A stretch of 5,917 nt of DNA from an uncultured beta proteobacterium. Lineage in GTDB: Bacteria; Pseudomonadota; Gammaproteobacteria; Burkholderiales; Burkholderiaceae. The notes beneath the pieces are model-generated. The model had not been told where the DNA came from. It worked only from the letters and a program-made list of their open reading frames with translations, and did not search any database. The stretch is taken from NCBI GenBank assembly GCA_903892315.1, contig CAITHY010000129.1:1-5917 (forward strand), given 5' to 3'. The first letter of the stretch is position 1. Every line of letters begins with the position of its first letter. The position numbers and the translations under genes are program-made. This document shows positions 1 through 5,854 of the stretch, one piece after another.

Positions 1-20
1 AAATAATTTTTACAACAATT

Positions 21-134
21 TGATCTGAGGTGCTTGCAAACCCCAAAATTTGGGGTAAAGTGATTCATATGCACCGTAAACGACGGGAAAGTCTGACAAT
101 CCGTTTGAATCAGAAACCTGAATATCTCAGATCA
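21..134 (+). ncRNA. Candidate structured RNA (leader or small RNA)
   Basis: The segment can fold into a closed multi-branch structure. A 9-bp closing helix pairs TGATCTGAG (21-29) with CTCAGATCA (126-134). Directly inside it, GTGC (30-33) pairs with GCAC (71-74) and encloses a CCCCAA/TTGGGG hairpin (41-55). Two further stems follow: AAACG (78-82) with CGTTT (102-106), and TCAG (110-113) with CTGA (118-121). A competing hairpin, CCTGA (117-121) with TCAGG (132-136), would disrupt the closing helix. A terminator-like hairpin starts 4 nt after the helix. I could not match the cores of the TPP, cobalamin, SAM-I, FMN or glycine riboswitches. Whether this is a cis leader of phoH or a separate small RNA is unknown, and no promoter is visible. 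The pairing was found by eye, so chance folding is possible. Confidence 0.4.
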
Positions 135-137
135 GGT

Positions 138-162
138 ACGGGGAGCAACCCCCTCCGTTTTT
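138..162 (+). terminator. Terminator-like hairpin after the structured RNA
   Basis: ACGG (138-141) pairs with CCGT (155-158). The stem continues with two G-C pairs (142-143 with 152-153) across a bulged T154, around a loop at 144-151. The run of five T at 158-162 completes an intrinsic-terminator shape. It begins 4 nt after the closing helix of the candidate RNA, so it could end that RNA or act as the expression platform of a leader. Confidence 0.5.
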
Positions 163-190
163 CAGTCCTCACTACAACTAGTTTCGTAAT

Positions 191-223
191 AAACCGTCAA
201 TGCAATCCGCTTGGCGGTTTTTT
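191..223 (+). terminator. Intrinsic terminator or attenuator abutting the phoH RBS
   Basis: AAACCGTCAA (191-200) pairs with TTGGCGGTTT (211-220) as a 10-bp stem with one T-G wobble and a 10-nt loop. T6 (218-223) follows, then C and T4. The T tract ends only a few bases before the phoH Shine-Dalgarno at 229-235. Transcripts that start upstream must therefore read through this hairpin to express phoH, and there is no room for a promoter between it and the start codon. It may terminate an upstream gene with leaky read-through, or act as an attenuator. Confidence 0.65.
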
Positions 224-228
224 CTTTT

Positions 229-235
229 AGGAGAG
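229..235 (+). promoter_or_regulatory. Ribosome-binding site of phoH
   Basis: AGGAGAG lies just before ATG 239, with 5 nt between AGGAG and the start codon. It favours ATG 239 over the in-frame upstream ATG at 200, which sits in the terminator-like hairpin and has no Shine-Dalgarno sequence. Confidence 0.85.
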
Positions 236-238
236 TCC

Positions 239-1900
239 ATGCCGCTGCCCCCAATCCCCACTCAAATTGCTGATCAAGTCAAACTCAGTCGCAAAGATAC
301 TCCTGACTTAAAGAAACGTCCTGCTCAAGCAAAACCAGTGGTAGTGGAAGCCATTGATTGGACAAATGATGCGGAAGAAGATTTATCTGCAGCAGAAGTA
401 GCTCTTGAGAAAATCAAGGCGGATCATCGCTCTACTTCCAATATGCGAAGCGAAAGCAAGGCGCCTGCACCAGCCAAACCAAAACGGGTGATTCGCACCG
501 GGCCTCCTAGTTTGTTTGTGCTTGATACCAACGTATTGATGCATGATCCAAGCTCCTTGTTCCGTTTCTCTGAGCATGACCTCTATCTGCCGATGACTAC
601 TCTTGAAGAGTTAGACAATCACAAGAAAGGCATGACCGAGGTAGCCCGCAATGCTCGTACTGTCAGCAGATCCCTAGATCAGCTGATTGCTGGCACCAGC
701 GGCACCCTAGATGATGGCATCCCTCTGAACAAGCTTGGCAATCAAGATGTGACTGGCCGCCTCTTTTTCCAAACCAAATTCTCTACCCAAGCATTGCCTG
801 AAGGCTTACCCGAAGGCAAGGGCGACAATATGATTTTGGCAGTCGTCAGTGAGCTGCAAAAAACTCGTAAGGGCCAAGAAGTAGTGCTGGTATCGAAAGA
901 TATCAATATGCGCATCAAGGCGCGTGCGCTTGGTTTACCGGCTGAAGATTATTTCAATGATCAGGTTTTAGAAGATCGCGACTTGATGTATGCCGGTGTA
1001 ATGTCATTGCCAGCAGATTTTTGGCCTAAGCATGGCAAGGATATGGAAAGCTGGGCTGACTCCAAGTCCGGCACAATGTTCTATCGAGTAACCGGACCAT
1101 CTGTACTAAGCATGTTGGTCAATCAGTTTGTCTATCAAGAAAATCCTGATGGCTCCACACCTTTCTATGCCCAGGTTAGAGAAATCAATGGCAAAACTGC
1201 CCTCCTACAAACATTAAGAGACTTCTCCCACCAGAAGAACAATGTCTGGAGCGTCACTGCACGCAACCGCGAGCAGAACTTTGCTATGAATCTGCTCATG
1301 AACCCTGATGTAGATTTTGTGACCTTATTGGGACAAGCTGGAACTGGTAAAACCTTGCTGGCATTGGCTGCAGGTCTTGAGCAAGTCCTTGATAGCAAAC
1401 GCTATAACGAGATCATTATTACGCGCGCTACCGTACCAGTTGGTGAAGATATTGGCTTCCTCCCGGGTACCGAAGAAGAAAAAATGCAGCCTTGGATGGG
1501 TGCATTTGACGATAACCTCGAAGTGCTACAACGCAACGAAGATGGTGGCGCTGGCGAATGGGGCCGTGCTGCAACTCAAGAGTTGATTCGCTCCCGCATT
1601 AAAGTAAAGAGCATGAACTTTATGCGCGGCAGAACTTTTGTGAGCAAATTTGTGATTATCGATGAGGCGCAAAACCTCACCCCTAAACAAATGAAAACTT
1701 TGGTGACTCGTGCAGGTCCCGGAACCAAAATTATTTGCTTGGGTAATATCGCCCAGATTGATACGCCTTATTTAACAGAAGGCTCTTCTGGCTTAACTTA
1801 TGTGGTGGATCGCTTCAAAGGCTGGCGTCACGGTGGTCATGTGACATTGGCACGCGGTGAGCGTTCCCGTCTTGCGGATCATGCAGCCGACGCACTCTAA
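239..1900 (+). CDS. phoH: PIN-PhoH family ATPase/ribonuclease (PhoH2 type)
   Basis: This 553-residue protein joins an N-terminal PIN nuclease domain to a C-terminal PhoH ATPase domain. Related PhoH2 proteins of this architecture act on RNA as helicase and ribonuclease in the cytoplasm; the cellular role here is inferred. The PIN domain begins near residue 91 with VLDTNVL. Its acidic residues are D96, E123/E124, D196 (in KGDN) and D221 (in VSKD). The PhoH domain has Walker A GQAGTGKT (365-372) and Walker B FVIIDEAQ (471-478). Residues 1-88 form a charged, Ala/Pro/Lys-rich tail that looks disordered. The start at 239 follows a good Shine-Dalgarno; an upstream ATG at 200 would add 13 residues encoded by hairpin sequence. 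All key residues are present. Terminator-like hairpins sit on both sides, and the lipoprotein gene overlaps its end by 20 nt. Confidence 0.95.
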   Translation: MPLPPIPTQIADQVKLSRKDTPDLKKRPAQAKPVVVEAIDWTNDAEEDLSAAEVALEKIKADHRSTSNMRSESKAPAPAKPKRVIRTGPPSLFVLDTNVLMHDPSSLFRFSEHDLYLPMTTLEELDNHKKGMTEVARNARTVSRSLDQLIAGTSGTLDDGIPLNKLGNQDVTGRLFFQTKFSTQALPEGLPEGKGDNMILAVVSELQKTRKGQEVVLVSKDINMRIKARALGLPAEDYFNDQVLEDRDLMYAGVMSLPADFWPKHGKDMESWADSKSGTMFYRVTGPSVLSMLVNQFVYQENPDGSTPFYAQVREINGKTALLQTLRDFSHQKNNVWSVTARNREQNFAMNLLMNPDVDFVTLLGQAGTGKTLLALAAGLEQVLDSKRYNEIIITRATVPVGEDIGFLPGTEEEKMQPWMGAFDDNLEVLQRNEDGGAGEWGRAATQELIRSRIKVKSMNFMRGRTFVSKFVIIDEAQNLTPKQMKTLVTRAGPGTKIICLGNIAQIDTPYLTEGSSGLTYVVDRFKGWRHGGHVTLARGERSRLADHAADAL

Positions 1901-2414
1901 GAAGCCCTCCTTATGCCGCACTCTCATGGGGTGCGGCATTTTTATTTGTAGCTTACTCATCCTAAGCGGATGTAGCACATTCAGCGGTAAATCAGGGTCC
2001 TCTTCTAGAGTTTCTCAATTTAAACAAGATACGAGTGTTGGCACTGAAGATATCTCTATTGCGGCAGTGGGCTTGGTGGATGTGCCCTATCGCTATGGCG
2101 GCAATACCCCAAAGGGTGGTTTTGATTGCAGTGGATTGATTGTCTATGTCTATAACAAGGCGGCTGGAATTAAATTACCTCGCACCATCCAACAAATGAG
2201 TAGCCAAGGCAGAAGTGTTGAGAATCAACCGCCAGCCCCAGGGGATCTGGTTTTCTTTAACACCACCGGTGAAAAATATTCACACGCTGGAATCTATGTT
2301 GGGCAAGGACGATTTGTTCATGCCCCTAGCGCTGGCGGAACTGTGCGCCTTGACTACATCACAACGCCTTATTGGGCAGCTAAATTCACTGAAGCGCGTC
2401 GAATGGTGCCATGA
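1881..2414 (+). CDS. NlpC/P60 family peptidoglycan hydrolase, lipoprotein
   Basis: This 177-residue protein has a lipoprotein signal peptide and an NlpC/P60 (C40) cysteine peptidase domain. The family usually cuts peptide stems in peptidoglycan, and the lipid anchor would place it at the envelope facing the periplasm. The basic N-region (K7, K8, R13) leads into a hydrophobic stretch and the lipobox ILSGC (Cys31). The catalytic Cys is C83 in FDCSGL, with H135 in YSHAGIY and H147 in FVHAPS. PYRYGG and APGDLVFF are also typical of the family. The start is uncertain. ATG 1881 keeps the basic N-region and suggests translational coupling to phoH, but has no clear Shine-Dalgarno. GTG 1857 would add 8 residues. 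ATG 1926 would leave a signal peptide without positive charge. A terminator hairpin lies within the first codons. Confidence 0.88.
   Translation: MQPTHSKKPSLCRTLMGCGIFICSLLILSGCSTFSGKSGSSSRVSQFKQDTSVGTEDISIAAVGLVDVPYRYGGNTPKGGFDCSGLIVYVYNKAAGIKLPRTIQQMSSQGRSVENQPPAPGDLVFFNTTGEKYSHAGIYVGQGRFVHAPSAGGTVRLDYITTPYWAAKFTEARRMVP
1913..1947 (+). terminator. phoH terminator embedded in the lipoprotein reading frame
   Basis: ATGCCGCAC (1913-1921) pairs with GTGCGGCAT (1931-1939), giving nine perfect pairs that can extend inward by one wobble and one C-G pair. TTTTT (1939-1943), A and TTT follow. The hairpin starts 12 nt after the phoH stop codon, as expected for its terminator. The same bases encode part of the lipoprotein signal peptide: the T tract reads Ile-Phe-Ile-Cys in the hydrophobic core. 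Confidence 0.75.
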
Positions 2415-2490
2415 TGCTGGCATTCTTTAGGGTTAATAGCACTTTCCCTATGTTTCCTAATGGTTTAATTTTGATTACAGCATTTCAATA

Positions 2491-2513
2491 AGTACCCCTT
2501 GAAAAGAAGTACT
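2491..2513 (+). other. Small hairpin just upstream of the PsiF-like gene
   Basis: AGTAC (2491-2495) pairs with GTACT (2509-2513), and CTT (2498-2500) pairs with AAG (2504-2506) across a 2x2 internal loop. It ends 6 nt before the Shine-Dalgarno and could affect translation or mRNA stability. The stem is weak and may be chance. In the rest of the 2415-2529 spacer I saw no convincing -35/-10 pair. Confidence 0.3.
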
Positions 2514-2519
2514 CATAAT

Positions 2520-2524
2520 AGGAG
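2520..2524 (+). promoter_or_regulatory. Ribosome-binding site of the PsiF-like gene
   Basis: AGGAG lies 5 nt before ATG 2530, which supports this start codon. Confidence 0.8.
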
Positions 2525-2529
2525 ATGTC

Positions 2530-2796
2530 ATGAAAAGAATCATCATCGCTTTAAGTATTGCCCTCAGCTTTGCACTCCCAACTTACGCTTTCGCTGACCA
2601 AGCAGCTTGTGAAGCTAAGGCAGTGAGCAAAGAAGGTAAGCCACTCTACGGCGCCGCTAAAGATGCCTCCATTAAGAAGTGCATGGGTGATGCCAAGCCA
2701 AACGATTGTGAAGCTAAAGCAATTAGCAAAGATGGCAAGCCACTATATGGCGCAGCTAAGGCCGCTTCAATCAAGAAATGTGAAGGCGGAAAATAA
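2530..2796 (+). CDS. Small secreted protein with two PsiF-like repeats
   Basis: This 88-residue protein begins with a Sec signal peptide: KR, a hydrophobic stretch, and a likely cut after A22 in AFA-DQ. The mature part of about 66 residues is two copies of one unit, C27-C51 and C60-C84, with 22 of 25 residues identical. Each unit runs from Cys to Cys with a central GKPLYGAAK. This resembles the psiF_repeat family (Pfam psiF_repeat), whose namesake in E. coli is induced by phosphate starvation and has no established biochemical function. The four cysteines of the exported part could form disulfides, possibly one per unit. The protein is Lys- and Ala-rich and probably periplasmic. It has its own Shine-Dalgarno and ends at a strong terminator, so it may be transcribed alone. 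No Pho box was evident upstream. The family assignment is by recognition only. Confidence 0.85.
   Translation: MKRIIIALSIALSFALPTYAFADQAACEAKAVSKEGKPLYGAAKDASIKKCMGDAKPNDCEAKAISKDGKPLYGAAKAASIKKCEGGK
2608..2781 (+). repeat. Tandem coding repeat within the PsiF-like gene
   Basis: The 75-base units at 2608-2682 and 2707-2781 match at about 59 of 75 positions by hand comparison and lie 99 bases apart. Of 16 differences, about 11 are synonymous. This suggests an old internal duplication kept under protein-level selection. Confidence 0.85.
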
Positions 2797-2822
2797 AGGT
2801 ATTAAATCTTTATCCTCCAATT

Positions 2823-2849
2823 AAAAAGCCTCGCATTGCGAGGCTTTTT
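2823..2849. terminator. Bidirectional intrinsic terminator between convergent genes
   Basis: AAAAAGCCTCGC (2823-2834) pairs perfectly with GCGAGGCTTTTT (2838-2849) around an ATT loop, giving a 12-bp stem with A and T tracts on opposite sides. It can therefore stop transcription of the PsiF-like gene on the plus strand and of the dnaB operon, which ends at 2869, on the minus strand. Confidence 0.92.
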
Positions 2850-2868
2850 GTTGACTGCACTTCATTGC

Positions 2869-5364
2869 CTAGAACGGCTCGTACCCACCAGAAGAGTAAC
2901 CAATAGAACCCACCGCCAAGTTATCAAACTTGGTATAAGGACCTTGCCAGCTTAGGCGCACAGTTCCAATCGGACCGTTACGCTGCTTACCGATGATGAT
3001 CTCTGCCATACCTTTATCGGTAGTGGTATCAGGGTGGTACACCTCATCACGATAGATGAACATGATTAAGTCGGCATCTTGTTCGATAGCGCCAGATTCA
3101 CGTAAGTCAGACATGATCGGACGCTTATTGGGGCGCTGCTCAAGACCACGGTTTAGCTGCGAAAGCGCAACAACTGGACACTGCAATTCTTTTGCAAGAG
3201 ACTTGAGCGAGCGAGAGATTTCAGAAATCTCCGTTGCACGGTTTTCAGAGCCAGAACCACTCATCAGCTGCAAGTAATCAATCACCACCAAGCCAAGTGT
3301 GCCGCCAAAGTTTCTGGCGATACGGCGTGCACGAGCACGTAACTCTAGGCTTGATAAAGAACCAGTTTCATCAATCAAAATTTGGGTATTACTTAAGCGG
3401 GCAATCGCATCAGTGACACGTGGCCACTCATCATCTTGCAACTTACCAGTACGCATGCGTCCTTGGTCTACGCGCCCTACTGAACCCAATAAACGGGCCG
3501 CCAATTGTTCGCCTGACATCTCCATAGAGAACACCACAACAGGCAAGCCTTCGGCCAAAGCAACGTTCTCAGCAATATTCAGTGCAAATGCAGTGTTATG
3601 GGTAACAACGTAATCATTGGTTACATAGGTTCTCTGAGGATGACTCACTGAAATACATTGAGCCTGAGACATTCTCGAAGGAACAATGCTTGTAAATGAA
3701 AGTCTGCGCTGGCGATCCCAACTTGCTCTTAATCTTTCCTTCTTTTCAGGCAGAGTAAAAGCCTCAAAACCTGGGCCAAAGCTCATATTTAAGACATAAG
3801 ATAGACGACCCTGCTTCTTCTCACCCTTATAGGTATAGCTAGTCTGCTTATGCGCTATTGAGCAAAAACCACCTAATGATCTAGCTAAAGTTGCAACATC
3901 TTCTGACAATTGCTTGCTCGCCGTGCAAAAACGAATGGAGCCCCATTTCTCAATCCAACCATCGGTGTCCATCAATCCCTGGAACAACGCGAGACGAGAA
4001 TTCTTATTGGCCTCTAGATAAGTTGCAGGAATATATTTATCAAAACTTCTGCAACCTAAAACTCCTAATTCACCTAAAGCCGCTCTAAAGTAATTTGTTT
4101 TTACGGCCACCCTTTGACCGTTAGCAGCAATTCTTTCTTTTGAAACCACTCTCCAGTCGTAAGCATTGGCATGCACTAATTCCATCTCATAGTTCGCAAG
4201 TAAATTCATACGCTCTACTAACTCAGGAGATTTGGTAGAGAATGAAATACTCTTATGAGATAAGGCCAAAGTTCCATCGCCAAGCAATGCACCTAATACC
4301 CATGGATGAATCGGTAATGCATTCGAGTGGCCAAAATCACCTGAGACCGGATCAATCCACAATCTATTTTTATAACGAACACACTGCAGCATCTCCATGA
4401 GACGTGTTGTATTGATAACGCGCGGCTCAGACCAATCGCGATACATCACACGCCATAAATGCTCGTCACAACACTCAGCTTGACGACCATCAGAAAAAGT
4501 AACTTTGTATATCTGCTTAAGACCCTGCGGGTAAATGCCCGTCACCATCGAATGCTGACCATCAACGGAAGCGAGGCGATCACCAAAACGTAAATCACCC
4601 ATCAACTTCCAACCATCAACCGTTTTCACTTTTGCATCTAAAGGTTGCGCTTTACCCATAGAAGGACGACCCGCAACAATGACCAAGTCACCTTTTTGCA
4701 GACCACTAGTTTGCTTATCTAAATCAATAAAGCCTGTGGCAATGCCAGTAATGTCGCTACCGCCTTGACGGTTGTAGAGCTCATCAATACGGGCAACTAC
4801 TGCCTTTAGAAGCGGTTCAATTTCGAGATAATCAGCTTTGCGACTACCCTCTTCACCGATCTGAAGAATGCGTGACTCAGCTTCATCCAACAAAGTTCTG
4901 ACAGTACGTCCCTCGGGAACGAATGCAGAATTAACGATGCTGTCTGAAACTTCAATCAAGCGACGCAAAATACTACGGTCACGAACAATATCGGCATAAC
5001 CTTTAATGTTTGCCGCACTAGGAGTGTTTTGCGCTAATGAATTTAAATAATCAATGCTAACTAAGTCACCACCCTGCTCAGATTTAATTGCATCATGAAC
5101 GGTAATAACGTCAGCGGGATGATTGTCGCCAACCAAACGAGCAATTGCTTTGTAGATCAAGGCATGTTCGGGGCGATAGAAATCTTTATCGTTTAATACT
5201 CCACCTAGGTTATCCCAAGAGGAGTTATCGATCAGTAGACCGCCGAGCAAAGATTGCTCGGCTTCTACGGAATGCGGCGGTACTTTTAAAGCCTGCACGA
5301 CTGCATCCCCAGAACCCATCATGCAGGGATTCAGCGTAACGGAACGTGAACGGGATTCAGCCAT
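2869..5364 (-). CDS. dnaB: Replicative DNA helicase DnaB, intein-containing precursor
   Basis: The precursor has 831 residues. Removing the intein (residues 239-590) leaves a 479-residue DnaB, close to the usual family length. DnaB is the hexameric ATP-driven helicase that unwinds DNA at the replication fork. The N-terminal domain starts near residue 29 (PPHSVEAEQSLLGG). The RecA-like domain shows Walker A GRPSMGK (232-238) joined to T591 after splicing, the FSMEMS motif (612-617), Walker B LVVIDYLQL (692-700), SQLNRG (735-740) and the arginine-finger motif KQRNGP (793-798). All appear intact. The gene follows rplI with a 24-nt gap, so it is probably in the same operon. No clear Shine-Dalgarno precedes ATG 5364. 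The alternative starts M15/M16 have none either and would still keep the conserved domain. Confidence 0.97.
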   Translation of the reverse strand: MAESRSRSVTLNPCMMGSGDAVVQALKVPPHSVEAEQSLLGGLLIDNSSWDNLGGVLNDKDFYRPEHALIYKAIARLVGDNHPADVITVHDAIKSEQGGDLVSIDYLNSLAQNTPSAANIKGYADIVRDRSILRRLIEVSDSIVNSAFVPEGRTVRTLLDEAESRILQIGEEGSRKADYLEIEPLLKAVVARIDELYNRQGGSDITGIATGFIDLDKQTSGLQKGDLVIVAGRPSMGKAQPLDAKVKTVDGWKLMGDLRFGDRLASVDGQHSMVTGIYPQGLKQIYKVTFSDGRQAECCDEHLWRVMYRDWSEPRVINTTRLMEMLQCVRYKNRLWIDPVSGDFGHSNALPIHPWVLGALLGDGTLALSHKSISFSTKSPELVERMNLLANYEMELVHANAYDWRVVSKERIAANGQRVAVKTNYFRAALGELGVLGCRSFDKYIPATYLEANKNSRLALFQGLMDTDGWIEKWGSIRFCTASKQLSEDVATLARSLGGFCSIAHKQTSYTYKGEKKQGRLSYVLNMSFGPGFEAFTLPEKKERLRASWDRQRRLSFTSIVPSRMSQAQCISVSHPQRTYVTNDYVVTHNTAFALNIAENVALAEGLPVVVFSMEMSGEQLAARLLGSVGRVDQGRMRTGKLQDDEWPRVTDAIARLSNTQILIDETGSLSSLELRARARRIARNFGGTLGLVVIDYLQLMSGSGSENRATEISEISRSLKSLAKELQCPVVALSQLNRGLEQRPNKRPIMSDLRESGAIEQDADLIMFIYRDEVYHPDTTTDKGMAEIIIGKQRNGPIGTVRLSWQGPYTKFDNLAVGSIGYSSGGYEPF
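3595..4650 (-). mobile_element. Class 3 intein with LAGLIDADG homing endonuclease in DnaB
   Basis: This in-frame insert encodes 352 residues (DnaB precursor 239-590) between K238 and T591 of Walker A. It starts with Ala (AQPLDAKV) and ends VVTHN before Thr+1. Class 3 inteins lack the N-terminal nucleophile and use a Trp-Cys-Thr set. All three are visible: W304 in block B (EHLW), C570 in block F (QCISV) and T588 in block G (VTHN). In intein numbering these are W66, C332 and T350. H302 is the block B His, and H589-N590 form the C-terminal pair. The endonuclease has both LAGLIDADG motifs, VLGALLGDG (356-364) and FQGLMDTDG (461-469), with candidate catalytic acids D363 and D468. KYIP (443-446) fits the usual block between them. 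There is no frameshift or stop. The DNA looks AT-richer than the flanking dnaB. Confidence 0.95.
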
Positions 5365-5388
5365 GAGGCTAGTTTACAGTTCTAAAAC

Positions 5389-5841
5389 TTAAGCTTGCTC
5401 GCCAACTACACGAATAGTGATGTCTGCAACGACGTCGGTATGAACCGCAACCGCTACAGGGTGGTCACCAACCATTTTCAATGGGCCAGTAGGCATACGA
5501 ACCGAAGACTTCTCGATTGTGAAACCTTTAGCTTTCAAAGCATCAGCGATGTCATGGTTGGTCACAGAACCAAACAAACGACCGTCAACACCCGCTTTTT
5601 GACCGATTTCGAGAACCAAGTCTTTGAGCTTAATGCCAACTGCTTCAGCAGCAGCTAATTTCTCAGCAGCTAATTTTTCCAACTCAGCACGACGAACTGC
5701 AAAGTCAGCAATAGCCGCTTCAGTTGCACGACGCGCTTTACGTTGTGGGATTAAGAAGTTACGAGCGAAACCGTCTTTAACGCGAACGATGTCGCCGAGG
5801 TTGCCCAGGTTAGTTACTTTTTCTAAAAGAATGATTTGCAT
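5389..5841 (-). CDS. rplI: 50S ribosomal protein L9
   Basis: This 150-residue protein is ribosomal protein L9, which binds 23S rRNA in the large subunit. The N-terminal domain starts MQIILLEKV and carries the family signature around [20 protein letters not shown] (residues 13-32). A long Ala/Glu/Lys-rich helix (about 40-75) links it to the C-terminal domain, which contains GRLFGSVT. Length matches the family. ATG 5841 is chosen because MQIILLE is the conserved start and GGGAG lies 6 nt upstream. A longer frame from 5904 would add 21 residues and run into rpsR. It sits 13 nt after rpsR and 24 nt before dnaB, so the three genes are probably co-transcribed. Confidence 0.98.
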   Translation of the reverse strand: MQIILLEKVTNLGNLGDIVRVKDGFARNFLIPQRKARRATEAAIADFAVRRAELEKLAAEKLAAAEAVGIKLKDLVLEIGQKAGVDGRLFGSVTNHDIADALKAKGFTIEKSSVRMPTGPLKMVGDHPVAVAVHTDVVADITIRVVGEQA

Positions 5842-5847
5842 TGAGGG

Positions 5848-5852
5848 CTCCC
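5848..5852 (-). promoter_or_regulatory. Ribosome-binding site of rplI
   Basis: On the minus strand GGGAG lies 6 nt before ATG 5841, in the 13-nt gap after rpsR. It supports the short, conserved L9 start. Confidence 0.8.
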
Positions 5853-5854
5853 AA

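Noticed and set aside
30..230. Short open frame of 66 codons upstream of phoH
   Set aside because: No ribosome-binding site and no recognisable protein character. It runs through the structured RNA and both terminator-like hairpins.
200..238. Upstream in-frame ATG as the phoH start
   Set aside because: It lies in the 191-223 hairpin with no Shine-Dalgarno, whereas ATG 239 has AGGAGAG at good spacing.
1926..1928. ATG in the terminator loop as the lipoprotein start
   Set aside because: No Shine-Dalgarno, and the resulting signal peptide would have no basic residue before its hydrophobic core. Kept only as an alternative.
2415..2529. Promoter or Pho box before the PsiF-like gene
   Set aside because: TTGATT (2471-2476) has no good -10 partner at 16-18 nt, and no CTGTCAT-type direct repeats were seen.
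3056..4088. Plus-strand open frames opposite dnaB
   Set aside because: They are antisense to a clear conserved gene and its intein, lack ribosome-binding sites, and show no domain-like sequence.
3595..4650. Class 1, or class 2 (Ala1, KlbA-like), intein
   Set aside because: Class 1 needs Cys or Ser at position 1 and class 2 relies on Cys at +1. Here position 1 is Ala and +1 is Thr, while the Trp-Cys-Thr set is present.
2869..5364. dnaB disrupted as a pseudogene
   Set aside because: The insert is in frame, has intact splicing residues and lies exactly at the Walker A joint; both exteins are complete.
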